From positions 1 to 28,971 of the forward strand of contig CAPNDH010000015.1 of assembly GCA_948664205.1 (NCBI GenBank): a stretch of 28,971 nucleotides of DNA, given 5' to 3'. Source of the DNA: an uncultured Clostridia bacterium (GTDB lineage Bacteria > Bacillota > Clostridia > TANB77 > CAG-508). The notes under the pieces were generated by a model that searched no databases, was not told the DNA's origin, and was given only the letters and a program-made list of their open reading frames with translations. Positions 22,695-28,971 of the stretch are shown in pieces. The position numbers and the translations under genes were made by a program. How positions within the stretch are numbered: the stretch's first letter is position 1; each line of letters opens with the position of its first letter.

Positions 22695-23537
22695 TTATTG
22701 TTTTAATCTTAGTTCTTGTATTTTGCTTAATAGTACTTTTGACATTCTATCTACTTCTTGTATTAGCACTCCGTTTCTATCTTCTGTGTCTGCATTTCTT
22801 AATCTTAGGAAAAATTCTGCCACTTTTCCTTCTGAGCAACTTTCGAAAAATAGAGTGTTATATGGTATTGCTAAAACGTCATTTTTCATTCTTAAATATC
22901 TTGATATATTTTTTACATTGTATTTTGAAAATCTATCATATCTGCCTATATTTAATAATACATTATTGTTTTTAAAGAAATTGTTTTCTTCTTTTAATGT
23001 ATAGAATTCATCTATTATCTGTAATTTTTGTGTGATGTTTACAATTATTACGTCTGCTATTTCTAGAATATGATTTGCTTCTTGTTCGTCCATCTTTTTT
23101 GAAATATCTACAAAAACTAAATCATAACTTCTATTGGCAACTTGAAGTATATCTGGATACATTTTTGCTATTTCTAAATATTCACTATATACTTTAGTAG
23201 TTGGAGCACATAGAATGTCTAACCTATCATTAAAAATTACTTTACTATAGTTTGATACAATATTAGGTGTTGTTTTGTTACTTTTTATTATTTTAACCAG
23301 ACCTTCAATTCCAGCTTCTAGGCTTACTACCTGTTCACTTTCAGTAATTTTTTTTATAAATGATGTTTCTTTTTGTAAATTCCAATAGCATTTTTCTAAA
23401 GTGTCATCTTTAAAATTTGTACTAACGTTTAATATTTTAAAGTTATGCTCTATTGCCATATATGTAGATAATGCTACCATAGATAATGTTTGACCTGTTT
23501 CTCTTTTTTCATCGCTCCAAAATGCAACTATTGCCAT
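22695..23537 (-). CDS. CpaE-like ParA/MinD family protein with degenerate P-loop (second copy)
   Basis: 280 residues with the order expected of a MinD/ParA-fold protein: N-terminal A-I-V-A-F-W-S-D-E-K-R-E-T-G-Q-T-L-S-M-V-A, then a strand-like Y-D-L-V-F-V-D-I-S-K-K (about 138-148) and I-A-D-V-I-I-V-N-I-T-Q (about 163-173). The deviant Walker A (K-G-G-x-G-K-T) is replaced by K-R-E-T-G-Q-T, with Gln in place of the catalytic Lys, so ATP hydrolysis is doubtful. In Tad systems CpaE/TadZ localises the assembly machine. Paired with the preceding homologue, it might form a heterodimer. The family call is moderately secure; the function is inferred from the locus. Confidence 0.75.
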   Translation of the reverse strand: MAIVAFWSDEKRETGQTLSMVALSTYMAIEHNFKILNVSTNFKDDTLEKCYWNLQKETSFIKKITESEQVVSLEAGIEGLVKIIKSNKTTPNIVSNYSKVIFNDRLDILCAPTTKVYSEYLEIAKMYPDILQVANRSYDLVFVDISKKMDEQEANHILEIADVIIVNITQKLQIIDEFYTLKEENNFFKNNNVLLNIGRYDRFSKYNVKNISRYLRMKNDVLAIPYNTLFFESCSEGKVAEFFLRLRNADTEDRNGVLIQEVDRMSKVLLSKIQELRLKQ

Positions 23538-23593
23538 TTTATTTTTCCTTTCCTTATTCTTTAGAATTTTTATTTAAGTATTTCTTTGAAGAG

Positions 23594-23617
23594 AGGACGA
23601 GCTATGCTCGCCCCTAC
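23594..23617 (-). repeat. REP-like palindrome, family C, copy 2
   Basis: GGACGAGCTATGCTCGCCCCTAC, near-identical to 4880-4903 and GTAG-headed on the minus strand. It is preceded by TTTCTTTGAAGAG, the core linked with these elements. A further GTAG-led stem (GTAGGTTGC...GCAAC) follows at about 23638-23658. Confidence 0.7.
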
Positions 23618-23682
23618 AATTATTTTTTGGTTCATCGTAGGTTGCGAACCCTGCAACATTCTTTTCGTATATTCTTAATGTT

Positions 23683-24381
23683 TTATATGCCTTTTTCTAC
23701 TTTTTTGAATGCTTTTTTTATTAATGGGTAATTTTCTTGCCCTATTATATCTCCTACTATGTATAGTAGTCCTTCTTTATATTGATTTGTAAGACCTTTT
23801 AGTTTTATTTTTGCCACTCTTTGGTTTTTATATATAACTGTTTGGTCTCCAAGTTCAAATGGTAAAAATATCATTTCATTGTTCCATGTAATGTTACTAT
23901 CTTTGGCTAAAAAGTTTAAATAATCATTTTCTTCTTTTGTAGCTTGTTTTGTAAACATTACTTTTGTAGCTAAAACATTAGATTGTATTCCACTTATAGA
24001 TTCAATTCCTCTTCTTATTGAATACATATCAAATGAAGTTGTAAAGTATATTTTTTCACTATTTTCTATATTAAAGTTCATTACACTTCCTGCTGTATCT
24101 GTATCTATTAAAACTATATCATATGGAAGTTCTTCGGCTAGTGGTATTCCTAAATATCCTTTTATATCTTCAATTGTTTTTAAGCCTACTGCTATATCTA
24201 TACCTTCAAATTCTGTTACATATGTTCTTGAAGGTTCAATAGTTGGTACTATATATCTGGCTTTTTGCATAATTGTGCCATCTACTACTAATACTTTTTG
24301 ACCTAATTCAACTAGTATTTTTGATATATATAATAAGAAATCTGTTTTATCGTATGCTCCAATGAATCCTATTTTTCTCAC
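23683..24381 (-). CDS. CpaE-like ParA/MinD family protein with degenerate P-loop (first copy)
   Basis: 232 residues of ParA/MinD-like layout: R-K-I-G-F-I-G-A-Y-D-K-T-D-F-L-L-Y-I at the N-terminus, V-L-V-V-D-G-T (about 30-36), Y-D-I-V-L-I-D-T-D-T-A (about 87-97), and a membrane-targeting-like C-terminal helix I-K-K-A-F-K-K-V-E-K. The P-loop keeps only K-T in G-A-Y-D-K-T and lacks the signature lysine and glycines. It starts at GTG with AAAGGAA upstream. It lies 18 bases downstream of cpaB and upstream of the second homologue. The likely role is localisation or regulation of the pilus ATPase, by analogy with CpaE/TadZ. Confidence 0.75.
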   Translation of the reverse strand: MRKIGFIGAYDKTDFLLYISKILVELGQKVLVVDGTIMQKARYIVPTIEPSRTYVTEFEGIDIAVGLKTIEDIKGYLGIPLAEELPYDIVLIDTDTAGSVMNFNIENSEKIYFTTSFDMYSIRRGIESISGIQSNVLATKVMFTKQATKEENDYLNFLAKDSNITWNNEMIFLPFELGDQTVIYKNQRVAKIKLKGLTNQYKEGLLYIVGDIIGQENYPLIKKAFKKVEKGI

Positions 24382-24399
24382 TTTCGTATTTCCTTTCTT

Positions 24400-25305
24400 T
24401 TAATATCCACCTAATGAATCTAGGTAAGATTGTCTTTGTTCTCTTGCTTTTGTTATTTCTTCTTGAACTCCACTTTCAACATTTTGTTTTCCTTCTGCTG
24501 AATTAGCATTTATTGAATTTACTATGTTTCCTCTTATTACTCCTGAGTTATTATTATATCTTGCAAATAATTCATTTTTTGCAACTGTAACTATGTTTGG
24601 ATCTGCATTCATAAGTGTTACAACTTCATTGCTTGGTAAATATGTAGGTGTTGCACCTTCTTGCATTCCTGGTTCTGTATATTTTGTTACATATAGCTTT
24701 GAACCTGGAACTAAGTATGATTCAACTATTGCATTGCTCATTAATAAAATTTCTTGTTCTGCAACATTTATTCTTATTGTATTCAATGAATCTGTTCCAT
24801 TTATTTGTGGTATTTCAACTCTTTTTTTAGATATAACTATATAATCTGTTCCGTTTGGTAGCCTTAAACGAATATCTATATAATCATCATTTTCTATTTG
24901 TGTTGGAAGCTCTACTGTATTATATTCTTGAGTTCTTAAATCATTTGTTGTTTGAGTGTTTGTTTCATCTAACATATTTTCTGTAAGCACCATACCTGCT
25001 TTTAATTCTATTCTTGCTATTGTTTCTTCTGTTAATTTATTAATATCGGCAGTATTGCTTGGTACTGCATCTTTTATTACTGATATAGTTTTTAGGTCTG
25101 AAACACTTACTTTTTCTCCTGATTTTATATCTTTAGAAACAACATATACTTTCTTCATATTTGCTTCTTGCTGTTTTATTTGTGTATTTAATTTATTTAA
25201 TTGCATAAATAGTATTGCTATTATACTTCCTGTTATTAATAATGTAACTAAAACTCCTATTAATAGGTAATTATTTGCCTTTCTTTGCATTGGATTTGTT
25301 GCCAT
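24400..25305 (-). CDS. cpaB: CpaB/RcpC-like pilus assembly protein (SAF domain)
   Basis: 301 residues. An N-terminal membrane helix (about 12-33) is followed by a SAF-type domain typical of CpaB: V-Y-V-V-S-K-D-I-K-S-G-E-K-V-S-V-S-D-L-K (about 53-72), and then I-A-R-I-E-L-K-A-G-M-V-L-T-E-N-M-L. A C-terminal coiled segment has E-G-K-Q-N-V-E-S-G-V-Q-E-E-I-T-K-A-R-E. CpaB/RcpC proteins are thought to modulate pilus assembly at the cell surface. Ribosome binding site AAGGAGGAAA. It is the first gene of the Tad-like operon and sits downstream of a strong hairpin. I could not pick a clear promoter in 25306-25440. Confidence 0.85.
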   Translation of the reverse strand: MATNPMQRKANNYLLIGVLVTLLITGSIIAILFMQLNKLNTQIKQQEANMKKVYVVSKDIKSGEKVSVSDLKTISVIKDAVPSNTADINKLTEETIARIELKAGMVLTENMLDETNTQTTNDLRTQEYNTVELPTQIENDDYIDIRLRLPNGTDYIVISKKRVEIPQINGTDSLNTIRINVAEQEILLMSNAIVESYLVPGSKLYVTKYTEPGMQEGATPTYLPSNEVVTLMNADPNIVTVAKNELFARYNNNSGVIRGNIVNSINANSAEGKQNVESGVQEEITKAREQRQSYLDSLGGY

Positions 25306-25440
25306 ATATATTTCCTCCTTAATTATAAAACAAAATAATATTACTTATTTCATTTTACTACAATTTACTAGCTAAAACAACATATTTAGATAAGTGTAAT
25401 GCAAAAATAATGTTGTTGTAATATTATTGTAATAAAATAA

Positions 25441-25516
25441 AAATGAGTCAAAAGGGACGGGGTAAATTGGCACTCCTTGATGTGCCAATTTACCCCGTCC
25501 CTTTTGACTCATTTTT
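25441..25516. terminator. Family D hairpin with a perfect 34-bp stem
   Basis: Left arm 25441-25474 starting AAAATGAGTCAAAAGGGACG, loop TCCTTGAT (25475-25482), and an exactly complementary right arm 25483-25516. It overlaps the stop codon of the M23 gene and precedes cpaB, so it should end the sporulation transcript and insulate the pilus operon. Confidence 0.85.
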
Positions 25517-26306
25517 ATTTTATATATTCACTTGGATTTAGATATTTGTTATCTTTTAATATTTCAAAATGTAAATGTGGCTCGTCTGCTATTTCAAATG
25601 CTGCTGTATTTCCTACGGTTCCTATTGTTTGCCCTTGTTTTACTTTTTCGCCTTCTTTTACGAATTCAGCTGTTAAAAGATTAGAATATATACTTACATA
25701 ACCATTTGTGTGTTCTATTACTATTGTAATTCCATATCTCGGATCATTTTTTATAGATTTTATTGTTCCTTCACTTGAAGCTTTTACTATGCACGCTTTT
25801 TCTGCTTTTATATCAATTCCATTGTGTGTTACCCATTCTTTTAAAGTTTCTGAATAAATTAAGTTTTCACTTGCAAATTCTTTTATTATATCTCCTTCAA
25901 CTGGTTTTACAAATGTTGGATCTTTTATTTCTTCTTTTTTAACTTCTTCTTTCTTTTGCTCTTGTACTTTTGTTTCTACCGCCTCATTTGTTTTCTTTTC
26001 TGTTTGGTTTTCTACATTTGCTGTATTTACTGCTATCTTTTCAGTATTTTCTTGTTCCTCTTTAACTTCATTTACGTTTTTACCTATTGGGTTACTTGCC
26101 TCATGTAATGTATTATCTGTTTGAGTTCCAATATCAGTTATTTTTTGTGTTAAATCTCCTGAATTTTTATTTAAAGCATTGCTATAAACTACATATGTTA
26201 TAACAAATGTTAAAATTGCAAGTATTACTACTGCTATTGAAATATAGATTAACTTTTTAGTTTCTGTTTCCTCATTAAAATTTCTAGTTCTTCTATTATT
26301 TCTCAT
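25515..26306 (-). CDS. spoIIQ: SpoIIQ-like M23 (LytM) endopeptidase
   Basis: 263 residues: one membrane helix (about 19-41), a charged linker (about 50-128) and a LytM/M23 domain (about 132-263). Zinc-site residues are intact: H161-N-G-I-D165, and H244-L-H246 in E-P-H-L-H-F-E. Bacillus SpoIIQ has lost part of this site, whereas clostridial SpoIIQ keeps it, so this protein may be an active endopeptidase in the engulfing membrane (partner: SpoIIIAH). Placement 101 bases after spoIID, as in other spore formers, supports the identification. Ribosome binding site AAGGAGGAG. A generic M23 cell-wall hydrolase is the alternative. Confidence 0.85.
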   Translation of the reverse strand: MRNNRRTRNFNEETETKKLIYISIAVVILAILTFVITYVVYSNALNKNSGDLTQKITDIGTQTDNTLHEASNPIGKNVNEVKEEQENTEKIAVNTANVENQTEKKTNEAVETKVQEQKKEEVKKEEIKDPTFVKPVEGDIIKEFASENLIYSETLKEWVTHNGIDIKAEKACIVKASSEGTIKSIKNDPRYGITIVIEHTNGYVSIYSNLLTAEFVKEGEKVKQGQTIGTVGNTAAFEIADEPHLHFEILKDNKYLNPSEYIK

Positions 26307-26407
26307 TATAACTCCTCCTTGTTTTTTGGTATGTAAAACATTACCTTATTTATTTAGTTAGAGTATTTCCTCTTTTGTCAATTTTATACATATTATAAAT
26401 AATATCT

Positions 26408-27400
26408 CTACATATTTACGATTTCCACCCCTGTATAAAAATGCTTTATAATTTCTTCATAATTGTTCCCACTTTTTGCCATACTATCTGCGCCAGTTTG
26501 ACTCATTCCTACTCCATGTCCATAGCCTGTTACTTTAAATTTTATATTTTCTCCTTCTATTGTAATTATGAAATTTGCAGATTTTAAACCTAATATTGTT
26601 CTTACTTCAACACCACTTAATTCTAAGTTACCTATTTTTACTTTTTTAACTCTATTGCCTTCTGTGTATTCTAGTATTTTTATGCAATCTGCTGAATTAA
26701 AATCTATTTCAAAATTAGCATGTTTTTCTTTAATTTTATCTATAAAATTTTGCTTTGTAAGAGTTACTTCTGAACTATATTGAGAATATGTATCTTCTCC
26801 TGAAGTTTCTACAGATTGAAGGTATGGATAACCTGTACCTCCCCATACATTTGCTGTTGTTTCTGTTGCTCCTCCACTATTTGAATGAAAAAATGCATTT
26901 ATTGGAGCTCCTTCATATGTAATTATTTTGCCTTGTGTGGAATTTACTGCTTCTACTATTTTGTCCCAATTAGATTCTCTTAAAGGTTCATCCCACTTTG
27001 CTAATCTATCTTCTTTTGTTATCCATGCTTGACAACAGGCTGAATTGTCACATATATTTGCACCCTCATGTTTATTGCTATCATTTATTATTTTATAAAT
27101 TGTATATGTTCTTGCTACTACTGCTTGAGCCTTTAATGCTTCTAATTCAAAATTGGCAGGCATTTCACTTGCTACAACTCCATACAAATAATCGTCTAAT
27201 TTTAATTCTTCTATTTGGCCTATAGTAGAATGTAATAATTTTATGGTTTGATAATTTTTATAATCATATGTATTAGGTGTAATTTTATTTTCATTATTAA
27301 TTTCTTTTGCTACATCTTGTATTTTATTGTTTGTAAATATTATTGGTATGCAGAAGCATAATAGGACAAATATTAGTATATATAATATAATCTTTTTCAT
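26408..27400 (-). CDS. spoIID: Stage II sporulation protein D, lytic transglycosylase
   Basis: 330 residues. The N-terminal membrane anchor is at about 3-22. The conserved SpoIID core includes L-D-D-Y-L-Y-G-V-V-A-S-E-M-P (catalytic Glu at about 79), A-L-K-A-Q-A-V-V-A-R-T-Y-T, the Cys-rich C-D-N-S-A-C-C-Q-A-W (117-126, zinc site), F-F-H-S-N-S-G-G-A-T-E (170-180) and G-Y-G-H-G-V-G-M-S-Q-T-G-A near the C-terminus. SpoIID degrades peptidoglycan with SpoIIM/SpoIIP during engulfment. Ribosome binding site AAAGGAGAA. It is followed by spoIIQ. Upstream is sigF, whose product normally acts in the other compartment. Mother-cell expression is expected from family knowledge. Confidence 0.97.
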   Translation of the reverse strand: MKKIILYILIFVLLCFCIPIIFTNNKIQDVAKEINNENKITPNTYDYKNYQTIKLLHSTIGQIEELKLDDYLYGVVASEMPANFELEALKAQAVVARTYTIYKIINDSNKHEGANICDNSACCQAWITKEDRLAKWDEPLRESNWDKIVEAVNSTQGKIITYEGAPINAFFHSNSGGATETTANVWGGTGYPYLQSVETSGEDTYSQYSSEVTLTKQNFIDKIKEKHANFEIDFNSADCIKILEYTEGNRVKKVKIGNLELSGVEVRTILGLKSANFIITIEGENIKFKVTGYGHGVGMSQTGADSMAKSGNNYEEIIKHFYTGVEIVNM

Positions 27401-27485
27401 TCTTTCTTCTCCTTTTTTGGTTGCAAATTATAGTTATGGTTTAAAATCCGCTCCCAGGGGTTAATATATTTTATATAAATTATTT

Positions 27486-28212
27486 TTAATTCACCATTTT
27501 TAATTTCATAGATTCTAGTATCTTTTTTTCAATTCTAGAAACTTGTACTTGGCTAATCCCTAGTATTTTAGCAACTTGGCTTTGTGTATTATTTTTGTAA
27601 TATCTAAGCATAATAATTTGTTTATCCCTATCATTTAAAGAAGTTATCATATTTCTTATACTTATTCTGTTAGTAATTTGCTCTGCTTCATCTACATTAT
27701 TTTTTATTTTGTCTATGATGCTTATTCCGCCTTCATCATTTGAATATGTTTCGTCATAAATTGAAACAACTGGATTTTGTGAGTCTAGTGCAGCTGCAAC
27801 TTCTTCCTTTGATACTTTTAATTCTTTTGCAATTTCTATAATACTTATTTCTTTTCCTTTTTCTCTTATATTTTTTTCTTGTATCTCTTTTATTTTGTAT
27901 GAAAGTTCTTTAATACTTCTACTTATTTTTATACTTCCATCATCTCTTATAAATCTTTTAATTTCTCCTAAAATATACGGAACTGCATATGTTGAGAGTT
28001 TTACATCAAAAGATGTATCAAATCTTTTGATAGATTTTATAAAGCCTACCACACCTATTTGATATAAATCTTCTAACTCATAACCGTCTTCCTGAAAACC
28101 TTTTTACTATACTCCAAATAAGCCCATTATTGTCTTCAATTAATTTGGTCATAATTTCTTGATTACCACTTTGAGCTTCTTTTATATCTTTTATATTATT
28201 TTCATATAACAT
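27486..28212 (-). CDS. sigF: Forespore sigma factor SigF with +1 frameshift at codon 43
   Basis: Group 3 RNA polymerase sigma factor. From ATG 28212 (GAGGAGA upstream) it reads ...N-N-G-L-I-W-S-I-V-K-R-F-S-G-R, then an in-frame CGG and a TGA two codons later. Skipping the C gives G-R-G-Y-E-L-E-D-L-Y-Q-I-G-V-V-G-F-I-K-S, exactly the conserved SigF region 2 (N-R-G-Y-E-x-x-D-L-F-Q-I-G), and runs to 27486. Total 727 nt = 3n+1, giving 241 residues, a normal length. Region 2/3 F-S-T-Y-A-V-P-like (L-S-T-Y-A-V-P-Y-I-L-G-E-I-K-R-F-I-R-D-D-G) and region 4 S-Q-V-A-K-I-L-G-I-S-Q-V-Q-V-S-R are intact. Position after spoIIAB supports SigF over SigG. As read without a shift, only a 44-residue peptide would be made. 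Confidence 0.88.
28084..28086 (-). other. In-frame CGG at +1 frameshift site, sigF
   Basis: Codon 43 from ATG 28212. Context: GGA AGA CGG TTA TGA in frame, or AGA (C) GGT TAT GAG after skipping one base, which restores R-G-Y-E. AGGAAG lies just upstream and could act as an internal Shine-Dalgarno-like stimulator, as in prfB; that is speculative. Confidence 0.8.
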
Positions 28213-28228
28213 AAGTATCTCCTCTTAT

Positions 28229-28312
28229 TAGAGGTTAGAGGTTGGAAGTTGGACTTTAAAGTACTATCTTCGAAGTATTTGCCTTATAATTCCAACTTCT
28301 AACTTCCAATCT
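28229..28312. repeat. Heptad-arm hairpin repeat, family A, between spoIIAB and sigF
   Basis: GAGGTTAGAGGTTGGAAGTT left arm, core TACTATCTTCGAAGTATTTG, right arm TTCCAACTTCTAACTTCCAA. It separates spoIIAB and sigF, which are usually nearly adjacent. Confidence 0.75.
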
Positions 28313-28334
28313 CTATATTTTTTATTTGTTTTAT

Positions 28335-28823
28335 CTATTTCATATTGCTAATCTGATTTAATACTTCTGTTATATCTTCTTCTTTTATTTCATCTTTTTT
28401 TATCATTTTTTTCATTGTAACTTTTGTTCCAAGACCCAATATTGATTCTACATTCATGTCATCCATAAAATTTTCCATAATAGTAAAGCCCATTCCTGAA
28501 CGTTCCAAGTTTGGTTTTGAAGTATATAATGGTCTTTTAGCTTTTTCTATATCTTCTATTCCTTTACCAGAATCTGAAATTTCTATTGTTATAGAATTTC
28601 CTATTATTTTGCATACTATTTTTACTATTCCTTCTTTATCTTCATAACCATGTACAATAGAGTTCGTAACAGCCTCAGATACAGCTGTTTTAATATCTGC
28701 AATTTCTTCTATTGTTGGGTCTAACTGTGCTGCAAATGCTGCTACACTAATACGTGCAAAAGCCTCGTTATTTGATTTACTAACAAACTCTAGTTTCATT
28801 TCATTTTCATAAATATTTTTCAT
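28335..28823 (-). CDS. spoIIAB: Anti-sigma F factor and serine kinase SpoIIAB
   Basis: 162 residues, a GHKL-type kinase that holds SigF inactive and phosphorylates SpoIIAA. Bergerat-fold motifs: N-box A-V-S-E-A-V-T-N-S-I-V-H-G-Y-E (about 47-61), G1 I-S-D-S-G-K-G-I-E-D (about 82-91), and G2 R-S-G-M-G-F-T-I-M-E (about 107-116). Start: ATG 28823, 9 bases after GGAGG; a frame extending to 28871 runs through a REP-like element and is not credible. It is immediately upstream of sigF, as in spoIIA operons. spoIIAA would be expected beyond the right edge. Confidence 0.95.
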   Translation of the reverse strand: MKNIYENEMKLEFVSKSNNEAFARISVAAFAAQLDPTIEEIADIKTAVSEAVTNSIVHGYEDKEGIVKIVCKIIGNSITIEISDSGKGIEDIEKAKRPLYTSKPNLERSGMGFTIMENFMDDMNVESILGLGTKVTMKKMIKKDEIKEEDITEVLNQISNMK

Positions 28824-28856
28824 ATTTCTAACCTCCGTTTGGGTAATTTCTTTGAA

Positions 28857-28888
28857 GAGCGAGTCGCCCATGGGTGCAACCCCCCTAC
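28857..28888 (-). repeat. REP-like palindrome, family C variant
   Basis: GAGCGAGTCGCCCATGGGTG then CAACCCCCCTAC, GTAG-headed on the minus strand. It is preceded by GGTAATTTCTTTGAA, the shared core. It is in the spoIIAB leader region. Confidence 0.6.
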
Positions 28889-28917
28889 ATAATATCGCTC
28901 TTCACAATTTATTTAGA

Positions 28918-28969
28918 GGGCGTAATTCGGTAAATTCTCTTTGGTATTCCTTACCGATTAAGCCCCTAC
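28918..28969 (-). repeat. REP-like element, family B, right edge
   Basis: GGGCGTAATTCGGTAAATTC...ACCGATTAAGCCCCTAC, very close to the RAYT-flanking copy at 6702-6752. Confidence 0.75.
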
Positions 28970-28971
28970 AT

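Noticed and set aside
27486..28052. A short sigma factor starting at GTG 28052
   Set aside because: The start would lie in the middle of region 2; conserved residues continue upstream in the same frame to the CGG, and the N-terminal part is encoded in the other frame.
28824..28871. Upstream extension of SpoIIAB
   Set aside because: The extra 16 codons run through a GTAG-headed palindrome, and the good GGAGG site is just upstream of ATG 28823.
1..28971. tRNA, rRNA or tmRNA genes
   Set aside because: None recognised on either strand; all strong secondary structures belong to the repeat families or terminators.

Overview
The window is AT-rich chromosomal DNA of an endospore-forming low-GC Gram-positive bacterium, most likely an uncultured gut-type member of the Clostridia. 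The sporulation genes (spoIIAB, sigF, spoIID, a SpoIIQ-like M23 protein, spoVS, an H-type SASP, two coat-like proteins), strong AGGAGG ribosome binding sites and clostridial-looking housekeeping proteins support this. Species cannot be fixed from the sequence.

Layout. 72-2307 (minus): rimP-nusA-rnpM(ylxR), the start of the usual nusA/infB operon, running off the left edge. 2648-4054 (plus): an M20/PepV-type dipeptidase. 4142-4777 (minus): a hicAB toxin-antitoxin pair with its promoter and a probable operator. 5002-6051 (minus): recA with a canonical SigA promoter and a strong terminator. 6164-6752: a REP-associated tyrosine transposase (RAYT) gene boxed by inverted REP-like palindromes. 6777-11473 (minus): an orphan oligopeptide-binding protein, a hicA remnant, spoVS, ymdB, a Nudix hydrolase and a divergent PurA/PurZ-like ligase. 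11594-12421 (plus): an sspH-like SASP of 57 residues and two spore-coat-like proteins. 12474-25305 (minus): a twelve-gene Tad/type IVc-pilus-like locus (cpaB, two CpaE-like proteins with degenerate P-loops, cpaF/tadA, a tadB-tadC fusion, and seven small or surface proteins with an N-terminal membrane helix). 25515-28823 (minus): spoIIQ-like, spoIID, sigF, spoIIAB.

Most striking observation. Three genes (sigF, a pilin-like gene at 16882-17374, and a surface-protein gene at 12474-14193) are each split by an apparent one-base insertion. In all three the break is exactly at an in-frame CGG codon, at codons 43, 32 and 37. Skipping the C (CGGN read as GGN, Gly) restores a full-length product, and in sigF it restores the conserved R-G-Y-E motif. 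Reading the other roughly 8,300 codons by eye, I found no other in-frame CGG: every other CGG in a gene straddles two codons. This suggests that CGG is not an ordinary arginine codon here but a site of +1 frameshifting or quadruplet decoding early in selected genes. It needs checking genome-wide, because assembly error or real pseudogenisation remain possible.

The intergenic spaces are unusually full of short palindromic repeats of several families: GTAG-headed REP-like elements, heptad-arm hairpins, long GGGACA-type hairpins, and a covarying bulged palindrome. Several overlap the stop codons of the adjacent genes or sit inside the pilus operon.
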